Assembly (NCBI GenBank): GCA_937958015.1
Contig: CALGOA010000144.1
Span: 1 to 40,231, forward strand
DNA length: 40,231 bases
Reading direction: 5' to 3'
Source: an uncultured Acidimicrobiales bacterium
Lineage (GTDB): Bacteria; Actinomycetota; Acidimicrobiia; Acidimicrobiales; SZUA-35
This document shows positions 8,627-16,992 of this stretch, piece by piece. How positions within the stretch are numbered: position 1 is the stretch's first letter; each line of letters starts with the position of its first letter. The notes under the pieces were generated by a model. It was not told the origin of the DNA. It saw nothing but the letters and a program-made list of their open reading frames with translations, and did no database searches. The position numbers and the translations under genes are program-made.

Positions 8627-8627
8627 C

Positions 8628-10085
8628 GTGACCCAGGACGAACCCATCTCAACTCCATCACCCGAAAACGAAGAAGCGTTGGAGACGACGAACCTCATCG
8701 AGTATCCACCGGTCGAAGGTTCGTGGTGGGACAGTCCCGATACTGCTGACTCCGACGAATGGGACGAGTCCGACGAACCCGAGACCCATCGTGGCGCCTT
8801 CGGTGAATTCGGTGGCGAGATCCGGGGCGGGTTCCTCGATCGGGCGTTCCGCGAACGTATCGTCATCGTCGGCATGGCCCACGGAGGTATGGACGTCGCA
8901 ACCGCCGAGGCCAGCCTGGACGAACTGGCACTCCTCGTCGACACCGCCGGCGCCGACGTTGCGGCTCGCATCATGCAGCGGCGAGACCGTCCCGATCGCG
9001 CCACCTTCGTTGGTAAGGGCAAGGTGCAGGAGATCCTCGAAGCCGCCTTGGAGTTCGATGCCGACACCGTCGTCTTCGACGAGGAACTGACGCCCGCTCA
9101 GGGTTTCAACCTCGAAAAGATCCTCGGGCGAACTGCGCTGGACCGCACGGCGGTCATTCTCGACATCTTCGCTCAGCACGCAACCTCGACCGAAGGTAAG
9201 ACCCAGGTTGAGCTGGCGCAGCTGCGTTACAACCTGCCCCGACTCAGGGGCAAGAAGTCGTTCAGCCAGCAGGGCGGCGGTATCGGAACCCGCGGGCCCG
9301 GCGAAACCCAGCTCGAGGTCGATCGTCGTCGCCTCGTTCGGCGGATCCACAAGTTGGAACGCGATCTCAAGGGCATCACCAGTCGCAGGCAGAACCAACG
9401 CAAGGCTCGCCATCGTTCGCCGTATTCGGTCGTCTCGATCGTGGGCTACACGAACGCCGGCAAGTCCACTCTCCTGCGCGCGCTCACCGGGGCCGAGGTG
9501 AAGGTGGAAGATCAGTTGTTCGCCACCGTCGATCCCACCACGCGCAAACACCGTTTGCCGGGTGGTGAGCAGATCCTGCTGACCGACACGGTGGGGTTCA
9601 TCAAAAAGTTGCCCCATACCCTCGTCGAAGCATTCAAGTCCACGCTCGAAGTTGCGGGCAGCGCCGATCTACTCGTGCATGTTGTCGACGGTGCCGGCCC
9701 GGACCCGGATGGTCACATCATGGCGGTGCGCGAGGTGCTCAGCAGCATTAACGCAGGCGAAGTCGAACAGCTCCTCGTTTTCAACAAGCTGGATGCGTCG
9801 CCCGAGGTCAAACGTCTGGTGGATCTCAATCCGGGATCGGTTGGCATCTCGGCCCAAACCGGGGCTGGCATAGATGACCTGCTGCTCGCCATCGGTGACC
9901 GGCTCCGATCCAACTCCGAGCTCTACGACCTGCAGATTCCGTTCGGCCGGGGCGACGTGATCGCCTCTATCCATCGCGAAGGAGAGGTCCTGATGGAGAC
10001 GACCGAAGACACCGGCATGCGGTACACCGCTCGCCTCGACGCCGCGTCGGCGTCCCGCCTTGAAGAATGGATCGTTCGTGTCTGA
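8628..10085 (+). CDS. hflX: GTPase HflX, ribosome rescue/splitting factor
   Basis: Ribosome-associated GTPase that can split stalled 70S ribosomes after stress. An N-terminal HflX domain contains FVGKGKVQEI and the basic GPGETQLEVDRRRLVRRI helix. The G domain follows: G1 GYTNAGKST, G3 DTVGFIKKLPH, G4 NKLD. A ~60-residue acidic N-terminal extension (WDSPDTADSDEWDESDEPE) precedes the core, as in several actinobacterial HflX proteins. I place the start at GTG 8628, one base after the dapF stop (485 aa). The track start at 8568 lies inside dapF. Probably co-transcribed with dapF and dapC. Confidence 0.94.
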   Translation: MTQDEPISTPSPENEEALETTNLIEYPPVEGSWWDSPDTADSDEWDESDEPETHRGAFGEFGGEIRGGFLDRAFRERIVIVGMAHGGMDVATAEASLDELALLVDTAGADVAARIMQRRDRPDRATFVGKGKVQEILEAALEFDADTVVFDEELTPAQGFNLEKILGRTALDRTAVILDIFAQHATSTEGKTQVELAQLRYNLPRLRGKKSFSQQGGGIGTRGPGETQLEVDRRRLVRRIHKLERDLKGITSRRQNQRKARHRSPYSVVSIVGYTNAGKSTLLRALTGAEVKVEDQLFATVDPTTRKHRLPGGEQILLTDTVGFIKKLPHTLVEAFKSTLEVAGSADLLVHVVDGAGPDPDGHIMAVREVLSSINAGEVEQLLVFNKLDASPEVKRLVDLNPGSVGISAQTGAGIDDLLLAIGDRLRSNSELYDLQIPFGRGDVIASIHREGEVLMETTEDTGMRYTARLDAASASRLEEWIVRV

Positions 10086-11154
10086 GCCCTATGTTCCTCC
10101 GCCCTATCCCTACGATCGCCTCGACGGGATCAAGGCGATCGCTGCGGCCCACAGCAGCGGAGGCATCGATCTCAGCATCGGTGCTCCCAGTGATCCACCA
10201 CCGGCATCGGTGGTGGCTGCGATGTCGTCGTCGAACGCCGAGCGCGGGTATCCGCCGTCGGCGGGCTCGATGGCCATGCGGGAAGCGGGGGCTGAGTGGC
10301 TTAGTGCGCTCATCGGTGCCGACGTGCCGGCTCAACATCTCTATGCCACGGTGGGTTCCAAAGAGTTTGTGGCCGGGCTTCCTCACTGGTTGCATCTGCG
10401 ACGTCCCGATCTGGACACCGTGTTGTATCCGGCCGTCAGTTATCCCTCCTATCAAATGGGCTCACGCCTTGGGAACTGCCGGGCGGTGCCGGTTCCGGTC
10501 GATGAAAAGTGGCGATTGCGGCTGGATGCGATCGACCCCGAAGATGCCGCCCGAGCGTTGTGTCTGTGGATCAACTCGCCCGGCAATCCCACCGGTGCGG
10601 TCGAAGACCTCGCCGCGGCGGCGCAATGGGGTCGAGCCAACGGGGTGCCGGTGTTCTCCGACGAGTGTTACATCGAGTTCTGCTGGGACAGCCCTCCGGC
10701 CTCGATCCTTCAGCACGGGATCGAAGGGGTCGTGGCGGTCCACAGCCTCTCGAAACGTTCCAATCTCGCGGGGGCACGCGCCGGCTTCTATGCCGGGGAT
10801 GCTGAGCTGGTCCACTACCTCAGCGAGGTTCGCAAACACAGCGGATTCATCGTCCCCGGACCTATGCAACACGCTGCGGTCGCGGCCTTCTCAGATTCTG
10901 CCCACGTGGAGCAGCAGCGCGAGGTCTATCGAGCACGCATGGAGAAGATGATCGCCACGTTGGCCACCCGGCTCGGAATCGATGTTCCGATGCCCGAAGG
11001 TGGTTTCTACCTCTGGGCCCAGGCCCCCGATGGTGATGCGTGGACGTTCGCCGAATCCCTTGCCCGTGAGCTTGGCGTGATCACCAGCCCGGGCGAATTC
11101 TATGGCGACGCCTCACCGGGATACGTCCGAATCGCGATGGTTCACGACGTCTAA
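10078..11154 (+). CDS. dapC: PLP aminotransferase, probable N-succinyldiaminopimelate aminotransferase
   Basis: 358-residue class I/II aminotransferase. PLP-enzyme features: NSPGNPTG, SDECYIEF, and the Schiff-base lysine in SLSKRSNLAGARAGF, with the C-terminal substrate Arg in YVRIAMV. The length and the GYPPSAGSMAMREAGAEWL segment resemble actinobacterial DapC, which makes N-succinyl-LL-DAP. Neighbouring dapF and, a few kb on, dapE support this assignment. The start GTG 10078 overlaps the hflX stop by 8 bp; the ATG at 10060 lies further inside hflX. DapC rather than another class I aminotransferase is partly inferred from context. Confidence 0.82.
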   Translation: MSEPYVPPPYPYDRLDGIKAIAAAHSSGGIDLSIGAPSDPPPASVVAAMSSSNAERGYPPSAGSMAMREAGAEWLSALIGADVPAQHLYATVGSKEFVAGLPHWLHLRRPDLDTVLYPAVSYPSYQMGSRLGNCRAVPVPVDEKWRLRLDAIDPEDAARALCLWINSPGNPTGAVEDLAAAAQWGRANGVPVFSDECYIEFCWDSPPASILQHGIEGVVAVHSLSKRSNLAGARAGFYAGDAELVHYLSEVRKHSGFIVPGPMQHAAVAAFSDSAHVEQQREVYRARMEKMIATLATRLGIDVPMPEGGFYLWAQAPDGDAWTFAESLARELGVITSPGEFYGDASPGYVRIAMVHDV

Positions 11155-11207
11155 CTCAGTGTCAGCGTCGAGGATTCAAGAATCTGAGCCTCGCGATCCG
11201 AATTCGA

Positions 11208-12950
11208 TCAGGAACTGCCAGGGGCACAGGCGCTGGGGTCGTAGGCCCACAGCTGGCTCTGAACGCCCGAGCTGTCATCGCGGAATCCGAAGTAGATTCG
11301 ACCGTCGTTTCCTTCGGTAGCCGACAGCTCTACCAGACCCAGACCTTCATCGACACCGATCTCGAGGACGCGCTGGCCAACATTGGTTGATGGGTCGAAG
11401 GACCAGAGGCCTCGGTACCGGGCGTCGGTCACGTAGTTTCCGAAGTAGATCAATCCGCTCGATGCCTCGACGAAGGATCGCGGGACATCGAATCCCGGTG
11501 ATGGATCGAACACCGAAAACGAATCCGATGCGACGTCCCAGATCTCGATCACCTGGTTTCGACCCCCGAAGTCGAGAACGCGTTCTCCACGGACGTCGGC
11601 GAAGATCGCTGTGGAACCGATTGGTACGGGCCCGGTCACCTCCGTTAGCAGGCCTGAGTTCGGCTCGTAGACGACATCGCCATTCAGAAAAGCTCGTCCG
11701 TCTGGAGCGACGACGGGGTTACCTGTAGCGAGTGCTCTTCCTCGATCGAGTTCGGAAACCGAATTCCTCGCCGCGTTGTAGAGGTACGTCTGATGCTCGT
11801 TATCAGAGATCGTTCCGATGATGAGCTCGTCGCCAGCTAAGGGGACCAAGCTCACAAAGGATGTGTCAAGCGCTTCGACGATCTGGACTGCCGAGTTGGT
11901 GGTCGGGTCGTAGGCTGCGATCCCCGTGACGTTGTTCTGGCTGCCGAGACGGCCTACGAGGTACACGAGACCGTTGGGGCCAATCGCCACCTGGGAGAGC
12001 CCCCAGAGGCCGGCAGGTCGAAGATCGGTCCGCCGAACTCGATCCTGGATCGGATCGTAGAAGAAGAGCGGAGATCCCGGGCTTGGGACCGCACTGGACG
12101 AGAAGTAGATGTTTCCCTCGGGCCCGATTCCGTGAACTGCCGGACGGACGGCGACCCCTTCGTAACGGAGTGCCTCGGTCTGGCCCGACGCTGGGTCGTA
12201 TGCGTTCAGGTCCCCGTTGGCGCGATCGGTGAAAAAGATTCGACCGTCGGACCCGCGGAGAACCGTCCCTCGGAATCCGTCGGTGCTGATCCGCTCCAAC
12301 GGATCGCACTGTGGTGCGTCGTGCTCACTGCATGCCCCAGCAGCGAGTGGGGCCGTGGTGTTGGTGTCGAGCACCACGACGTACTCGGCAAAACCCGTGG
12401 GCGAGCCTGAATCGGTGTACACGCCGTTCTGTGCGGATGCAGTTCGCTGCCAGAGCGTTCCGTTGGCCTCGACCCGCCGGAAGACGCGTACAAAGCTCTG
12501 CAGCGGGGCGATTCGCTCGAGATCGAAGCGGATCTCGAACCCGTCCGAGGTTCGCTCGAGTTCACAGCTCAGTCCCGGGGAAGAGGCGATCGCACAACCG
12601 GTCGTAGTCGTTTGACCGTTCGCCATTTGTGCGGTCACCCGGTATCGGGGGAGGATCGCGAAACTGGGTAGGGGTCGGTCGATAAACGATGAAATCGCTG
12701 CGGAGCCGACCTCGACGCGGCCCCGCCAATGCCATTCGGTATAGGCCCGACGCTCAACGACTATGCGGGTGGTGTCGGGTGGCGTTCCCGTCCATTCGAC
12801 CGTTATTGAGTCGGAGACAACAAGAACCTCACAGGAGAAGCTGACGTCTTGGGCTGACGCAGGGTTGGCGGAGCTAAGTACCGCCAGAAGGATGACCACT
12901 CCGAGACAGACCCGTCGAAGCATGGCCCGGAACTCTGAATTTGCGCCCAC
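11208..12950 (-). CDS. Secreted beta-propeller-like protein with an N-terminal Ig-like region
   Basis: 580 residues. The N-terminus has a signal peptide (hydrophobic LRRVCLGVVILLAVLSSANPASA, likely cleavage after ASA). Residues ~35-210 look like two fibronectin-III/Ig-like beta domains. From ~225 to the end, short blade-like repeats recur, each with a [Y/F]-[D/E/N]-[P/A] turn (AYDPASG, FYDPIQD, AYDPTTN, LYNAARN, SFDPSTN, AYDPSAC) plus aspartate/glycine turns such as GSDGRIFF, GPEGNIYF, GPNGLVYL, APDGRAFL and GNDGRIYFG, suggesting a six- or seven-bladed propeller. No catalytic motif recognised. Start GTG 12950 has TAGTCT 7 nt upstream. Probably extracellular; a binding role is inference. Confidence 0.6.
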   Translation of the reverse strand: MGANSEFRAMLRRVCLGVVILLAVLSSANPASAQDVSFSCEVLVVSDSITVEWTGTPPDTTRIVVERRAYTEWHWRGRVEVGSAAISSFIDRPLPSFAILPRYRVTAQMANGQTTTTGCAIASSPGLSCELERTSDGFEIRFDLERIAPLQSFVRVFRRVEANGTLWQRTASAQNGVYTDSGSPTGFAEYVVVLDTNTTAPLAAGACSEHDAPQCDPLERISTDGFRGTVLRGSDGRIFFTDRANGDLNAYDPASGQTEALRYEGVAVRPAVHGIGPEGNIYFSSSAVPSPGSPLFFYDPIQDRVRRTDLRPAGLWGLSQVAIGPNGLVYLVGRLGSQNNVTGIAAYDPTTNSAVQIVEALDTSFVSLVPLAGDELIIGTISDNEHQTYLYNAARNSVSELDRGRALATGNPVVAPDGRAFLNGDVVYEPNSGLLTEVTGPVPIGSTAIFADVRGERVLDFGGRNQVIEIWDVASDSFSVFDPSPGFDVPRSFVEASSGLIYFGNYVTDARYRGLWSFDPSTNVGQRVLEIGVDEGLGLVELSATEGNDGRIYFGFRDDSSGVQSQLWAYDPSACAPGSS

Positions 12951-13026
12951 GGCGGCAAGACTACACCGAGGGTGGGCACTCTGCGACCACTGCTAAATGC
13001 GTGTCGTGGGAGTATGGCATGAGGGT

Positions 13027-14823
13027 TTAGGGGGAAACCCGCAGGATCCGATCCTGCCCACCGCCGTTGCTCGTCGTCACATAGAGCGCCCCATCGGGAC
13101 CTTCGGCCACGCCTCGTAGTCGTCCGTACTCACCGTTGATGACAACCTGCCGACCCCGGTAAGAGCCGTCATCGGAGAAGAACATCACCCGAAGGCTTCG
13201 ATTCTTCAGAGCGGTCACGGCCAGGCCGGTGCGCCAGGAACCCCAGGCGTCGTCGCTGAGGAAGGCTGCGTCCGCGAGCGCCAGAGTGGGTGCTCCGGTC
13301 GACCACGCGGCACCAATCGCCGAGGGGAACTCGGCGAGGTCGGTCATTGGCACCGACTCGTTGTACCCGGGCACCGGATTCCAGCCGTAGTTGCCGCCGG
13401 ACCGGATGCGGTTCACTTCGTCATCCCGGTTGGGTCCGTGTTCGACGGTCCACACCTCGCCCGAGTCCGGGTGGATCGCCACCCCCTGGATGTTTCGGTG
13501 ACCAAAAGAAAGGACTCGCCGGGTGTTCCCGTCGCTCGAGCTGGCGAATGGGTTCGTCGCCAGCCCCTCGCCGGTGAGTCGGTCCACCCGAAGGGTCTTG
13601 CCCCCAAGGCTGGTGAGGTTCTGGGGGAGTGAGCCGTTGGCGGAGTCTCCGGTTCCCACGATCAGGGCCCCGTCGGAGTCCACCTCCAACTGACAACCTC
13701 CATGGCGGCCTGAACTTATGGGCAGGCCGCCGACGAGGGGATCATTCACTCGGGTGGCGGTGGTGCCCGAAAGGGTCCAGGCCACGACCTGAATCTCTCG
13801 TGGGCTGGCGTGGCCCTGACAGGAATAGAAGCGGCCATTCGCACCGAAGTCGGGATCCAGCGCAAGCCCCATCAGCCCTGTCTCACCGTTGGCAAACAGG
13901 TCACTGAGGTTGGCGGAGACAGCGGTCCGGGTGCCGTTGGACTCGACCAACCAGAAGCCGCCGCCCCGTTCGGTGACCAGCAGTTGACCATTCGGCAGAG
14001 GGGCAACGTCCCACGGAATGGTGAAGCCGTTCGCCACCACACTCACCGACGGCGCCGGCGGAGGAGCGAAACGAGCCCGGTACTCCGGGCTGGCCATGAT
14101 CGGGAAGATCAGCTGCACCAGCGAGGCGCCATTGCGAACCTGGTCACTCCAGTAGGCGGCCCCCTCGGGCTCGGGGACCCGCTGTAGAAGTCCTAGATAC
14201 ACGGTGGTCACAAGCACATCAGGGTTTCGTCGGGCGCGGTGTTCGGCCGACTCACTTACGGCCACCACGAAACCTGGTACATCGAGGCGTCCGGCTGCGA
14301 TCTCACCCGTCCAGAAGGCGAGACCCTCGGCATCGGGGGTTCGGCCGAGCACCCGGCCGTAGACGGCTTCGACGATCTCTTCCTCGGTCTCGGCATCGGA
14401 CAGGGCGGCGAACTCGTTGCTGGCGAGAAAGGCGCTCGCCAGAGCGGTCAGACTGGCGCCCCGCTGTCGTTGTCCAACCCAGAAGCGGAGGCCGCCCAGG
14501 TCGGGATCCCGATCGAACACGCTGTAGTACAGACGTGCGACAGGGGCGACCGTGCCGCCGAACTCCGGCGAACCAACGAAGGCGTTGTACATCTGTGCCG
14601 GTCCCAGGCCGGCGTTCAGTTGGCCGGTCCAGAATGCGAGCCCGCCGGCGTCGGGCGCGCGGCCGAAGACATCGGCGTAGACCTGCTCGACCAACAACTC
14701 GTTGGTCGGGAACAGCCCCGCTACCGGTCCAGTCTGAGCTGCCGCAGTGCCGGTGGGGCTGGCGAGCACGGTGCCCACCAGCAGCACCAGCACGACGAGG
14801 ACACGATTTCGCTTCTGCGCCAT
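13027..14823 (-). CDS. Secreted DUF4214-PQQ-type sugar dehydrogenase fusion
   Basis: 598 residues: signal peptide (RNRVLVVLVLLVGTVLASPTGTAAA), then four ~55-residue repeats with R-x-P-D/E-x-x-G-x-x-[F/Y]-W cores (FGRAPDAGGLAFW, FDRDPDLGGLRFW, LGRTPDAEGLAFW, LQRVPEPEGAAYW) typical of DUF4214. From ~265 onward comes a six-bladed propeller of the glucose/sorbosone dehydrogenase family: IPWDVAPLPNGQLLVTER, ETGLMGLALDPDF, SFGHRNIQGVAIHP, EVWTVEHGPNRDDEVN, GGNYGWNPV, and a C-terminal RLRGVAEGPDGALYVTTS. Family members bind PQQ and oxidise sugars or aldoses outside the membrane; substrate unknown. Start ATG 14823 (MAQKRNR) has TATCTT 7 nt upstream. DUF4214 fused to such a dehydrogenase is unusual. 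Confidence 0.82.
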   Translation of the reverse strand: MAQKRNRVLVVLVLLVGTVLASPTGTAAAQTGPVAGLFPTNELLVEQVYADVFGRAPDAGGLAFWTGQLNAGLGPAQMYNAFVGSPEFGGTVAPVARLYYSVFDRDPDLGGLRFWVGQRQRGASLTALASAFLASNEFAALSDAETEEEIVEAVYGRVLGRTPDAEGLAFWTGEIAAGRLDVPGFVVAVSESAEHRARRNPDVLVTTVYLGLLQRVPEPEGAAYWSDQVRNGASLVQLIFPIMASPEYRARFAPPPAPSVSVVANGFTIPWDVAPLPNGQLLVTERGGGFWLVESNGTRTAVSANLSDLFANGETGLMGLALDPDFGANGRFYSCQGHASPREIQVVAWTLSGTTATRVNDPLVGGLPISSGRHGGCQLEVDSDGALIVGTGDSANGSLPQNLTSLGGKTLRVDRLTGEGLATNPFASSSDGNTRRVLSFGHRNIQGVAIHPDSGEVWTVEHGPNRDDEVNRIRSGGNYGWNPVPGYNESVPMTDLAEFPSAIGAAWSTGAPTLALADAAFLSDDAWGSWRTGLAVTALKNRSLRVMFFSDDGSYRGRQVVINGEYGRLRGVAEGPDGALYVTTSNGGGQDRILRVSP

Positions 14824-14898
14824 CCCGCTCAAGATAGTGTCGGTTCCTCGCCCGGTTTCGTCAGCGGTACCGGCGGCGCCCTGGACCGGCTCGGCGGC

Positions 14899-15954
14899 CT
14901 ACTGGCCGGTTACCAGTGCAAACACACCTTCGTAGGTTCGTTCGATGCTGTCCCGGTGAAGGTGTTCGTTCTGGGTGTGGGCGATCGTCGGGTCACCAGA
15001 GCCGAAGTTGGTGGCCGGTATTCCCAGTTCAGCGAAGCGAGCGACGTCGGTCCAACCCAGCTTGGCCGAAACCTGACGGCCATGGGCGAGAGCCGCCAGC
15101 AGCGGATGCTCCAGCGATGGGGGACACGCCAGGGATCGGTCGATTCGTTCCACGGTGTCGCCGTCGTCAAGGTGAGGAGCGATCAGCGAACGGAACCACT
15201 GCTCGGCCTCGTCGGCGGTGCGGTCGGGAGCGAATCGATGGTGAACCGTGATCGTGACTCCGTCGGGTACGACGTTGCCGGCATTACCTCCCTCGATCCC
15301 CACCGTCTGAACCGACTCGATGAACTCACACCCGTCGAGTAGCGGACGGCGCGCCTTGTAGTTGGCCAACTCGGCCAGCAACGGTGCTGCTCGGTGGATG
15401 GCGTTACGGCCCATCCATGGACGGGCCGTGTGGGCTCTGGCCCCCTTCAGGTGGATCGTGAAACGCAGCGACCCCTGACAACCCGCTTCGATCTGACCGT
15501 CGGTGGGTTCGCCCAGGATCGCACAATCGCCAGCCAGCAACTCCGGAGCCTGTTCGATCAGTTCGCGAAGACCGCTGTGCTCACCGGCTACCTCTTCGCG
15601 GGCGTAGAAGACGAAGGTGAGATCGACGACGGGCGCTGTCACCCGGTGTGCGATCTCATGGAAGACGGCGAGGCCACCCTTCATGTCGGCCGACCCCACG
15701 CCGTACAAGGTGTCGCCTTCGATGCGAGCCGTCCCGTTGTTGTTTACCGGGACCGTGTCGGTATGACCGGCCAGGATCAGGCGTTGCGACCGCCCAAGGT
15801 TGGTCCGGGCCACCAGGTTGTCACCCACCCGCGTGACCTCGAGGCCGGCGATGGCGTTGAGGTCCTCTTCGAGCCACGCCACGAAGTTCTGCTCCTGGAA
15901 ACTGACCGATTCGATATTGACGAAGTCGGCGGTTTTGGCGAGGAGGTCGGTCAC
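14899..15954 (-). CDS. dapE: Succinyl-diaminopimelate desuccinylase
   Basis: M20-family zinc peptidase-fold enzyme that removes succinate from N-succinyl-LL-DAP, the step between DapC and DapF. Motifs: metal ligand and Asp in LAGHTDTVPVNN, second metal Asp in GVGSADMKGGLA, catalytic Glu-Glu in YAREEVAG, the GEPTDG segment, and a C-terminal His in AHTQNEHLH. The family dimerisation lid (INGARAHTARPW-like) reads LKGARAHTARPWMG. I place the start at GTG 15954 (VTDLLAKTADFVNIESVS), giving 351 aa, with TATCCT 7 nt upstream. The track extends 66 codons further through the hairpin-rich lexA 3' region, which is unlikely to be coding. Confidence 0.92.
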   Translation of the reverse strand: MTDLLAKTADFVNIESVSFQEQNFVAWLEEDLNAIAGLEVTRVGDNLVARTNLGRSQRLILAGHTDTVPVNNNGTARIEGDTLYGVGSADMKGGLAVFHEIAHRVTAPVVDLTFVFYAREEVAGEHSGLRELIEQAPELLAGDCAILGEPTDGQIEAGCQGSLRFTIHLKGARAHTARPWMGRNAIHRAAPLLAELANYKARRPLLDGCEFIESVQTVGIEGGNAGNVVPDGVTITVHHRFAPDRTADEAEQWFRSLIAPHLDDGDTVERIDRSLACPPSLEHPLLAALAHGRQVSAKLGWTDVARFAELGIPATNFGSGDPTIAHTQNEHLHRDSIERTYEGVFALVTGQ

Positions 15955-16012
15955 CCCGCAAAGGATACGAGGACGTCGTGTCTCAGGCTGCTCCGGGGCA
16001 CGGTGAAAACGA

Positions 16013-16042
16013 ACGAACCGAGGCTCGAAAGCCTCGGTTCGT
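16013..16042 (-). terminator. Intrinsic terminator of lexA
   Basis: A 13-bp perfect stem (ACGAACCGAGGCT with its complement) whose loop reads TTCG on the lexA strand, the stable UUCG tetraloop, followed by TCGTTTTC. It lies between lexA and dapE, both leftward. Weaker hairpins fill the rest of the gap up to the lexA stop, including CATCCCC/GGGGATG (16142-16160). Confidence 0.8.
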
Positions 16043-16168
16043 GAGTCGGACATCCCCCTCCCGACTGGAGTGAAGAATAGCAACTTGTGCCGTTCGACAC
16101 AATCCCGGCTCGGAAGCGAGCACAAAACTGTGGGAATGTCCATCCCCCGCATGGGGATGATTTCAGGG

Positions 16169-16816
16169 CTACAAACGGCGCATCACGGTGACGACGCGGC
16201 CAAAGATCGATACTTCTTCGGGGTCGAACGGCATCGGGGACAGATCGGGGTTGGAGGGCAGGAGGACGATCTGTTTGCTGGCCGGATCGACGCTGTAGGT
16301 CTTGATCGTGGCTTCATCGCCCGGGATCCCCGCCACCACCACATCACCGGCCTGTGCGGTGTTCTGCACGTTGGCGATCACGAAGTCACCGTCGAGGATG
16401 CCGGCGTCGATCATGGAATCGCCCTTTACCCGCAGCATGAACAGGTCACCTTCGCCGGTGAAGTCGGCGGGGACCGGCAGACTCTCTTCAATATTCTGAG
16501 CCGCCAGCACATCGGTGCCGGCCGCAACATCACCCACCAGGGGGACGTGCCGCATGGGTCGTCGCTCGACATCGACCGCGCCGGTGGCGGAGTCCCAGTT
16601 GACCCGCAGGCCCCGTGGGGTGGAGGGGTCCCGGGTGAGGAAACCCTTTTCCTGAAGGTTGTTCAGGTGGGTGTGGACGGTTGAGGACGACCGCATGCCG
16701 ACATATTTGCCAATCTCACGCACCGAGGGTGGGTATCCGTTGTCCTCCATGAAGGCCTCGATGAACTCGAGGATCGCCCGTTGGCGATTGGTGAGCTGGT
16801 GTTCTGATGCCGACAT
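16169..16816 (-). CDS. lexA: LexA SOS repressor
   Basis: 215 residues. N-terminal winged helix (LTNRQRAILEFIEAFMEDNGYPPSVREIGKYVGMRSSSTVHTHL), then an S24 self-cleavage domain. The Ala-Gly cleavage site is in GDVAAGTD, the catalytic Ser in VKGDSMIDAGI and the Lys in ATIKTYSV. Represses DNA-damage genes until RecA filaments trigger self-cleavage. I place the start at ATG 16816 (MSASEHQL), with CATACT exactly 6 nt upstream (leaderless). The track start 51 codons upstream runs through the operator region. The divergent LysM gene and following nrdR reproduce the actinobacterial lexA locus. Confidence 0.96.
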   Translation of the reverse strand: MSASEHQLTNRQRAILEFIEAFMEDNGYPPSVREIGKYVGMRSSSTVHTHLNNLQEKGFLTRDPSTPRGLRVNWDSATGAVDVERRPMRHVPLVGDVAAGTDVLAAQNIEESLPVPADFTGEGDLFMLRVKGDSMIDAGILDGDFVIANVQNTAQAGDVVVAGIPGDEATIKTYSVDPASKQIVLLPSNPDLSPMPFDPEEVSIFGRVVTVMRRL

Positions 16817-16839
16817 ATGTCCAGTATGACACGAAAAAG

Positions 16840-16853
16840 CACACGTTTGTTCG
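16840..16853 (+). promoter_or_regulatory. SOS-like box 1, over the lexA promoter
   Basis: CACACGTTTGTTCG, 8 of 10 half-site bases of CGAAC-N4-GTTCG. It lies just upstream of the lexA -10 (CATACT), at about the -35 position. Fits LexA autoregulation. Confidence 0.5.
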
Positions 16854-16879
16854 TTTTTGTTTCGTGACAGGGGTTGTGC

Positions 16880-16893
16880 GGAACAGATGTTCG
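16880..16893 (+). promoter_or_regulatory. SOS box 2 between lexA and the LysM gene
   Basis: GGAACAGATGTTCG holds a perfect GAAC-N4-GTTC core (16881-16892), 9 of 10 half-site bases of the Gram-positive/actinobacterial LexA consensus. Centre of the divergent region. Confidence 0.75.
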
Positions 16894-16920
16894 GTCTAGG
16901 TTCACCAACCCAACGAACGG

Positions 16921-16934
16921 CAAACGGTTGTTCG
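16921..16934 (+). promoter_or_regulatory. SOS box 3, proximal to the LysM gene
   Basis: CAAACGGTTGTTCG, 9 of 10 half-site bases of CGAAC-N4-GTTCG. Located ~60 bp before the LysM start, in position to repress that gene. Confidence 0.6.
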
Positions 16935-16992
16935 TCTCTCGAAGACACCTCGTCTCCGAACTCTGTCACACCCCTCAGGGAGGATGAATCCC

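Noticed and set aside
7895-9067. 390-aa minus-strand ORF opposite dapF/hflX
   Set aside because: Antisense shadow of two clear genes, low-complexity Ser-rich composition.
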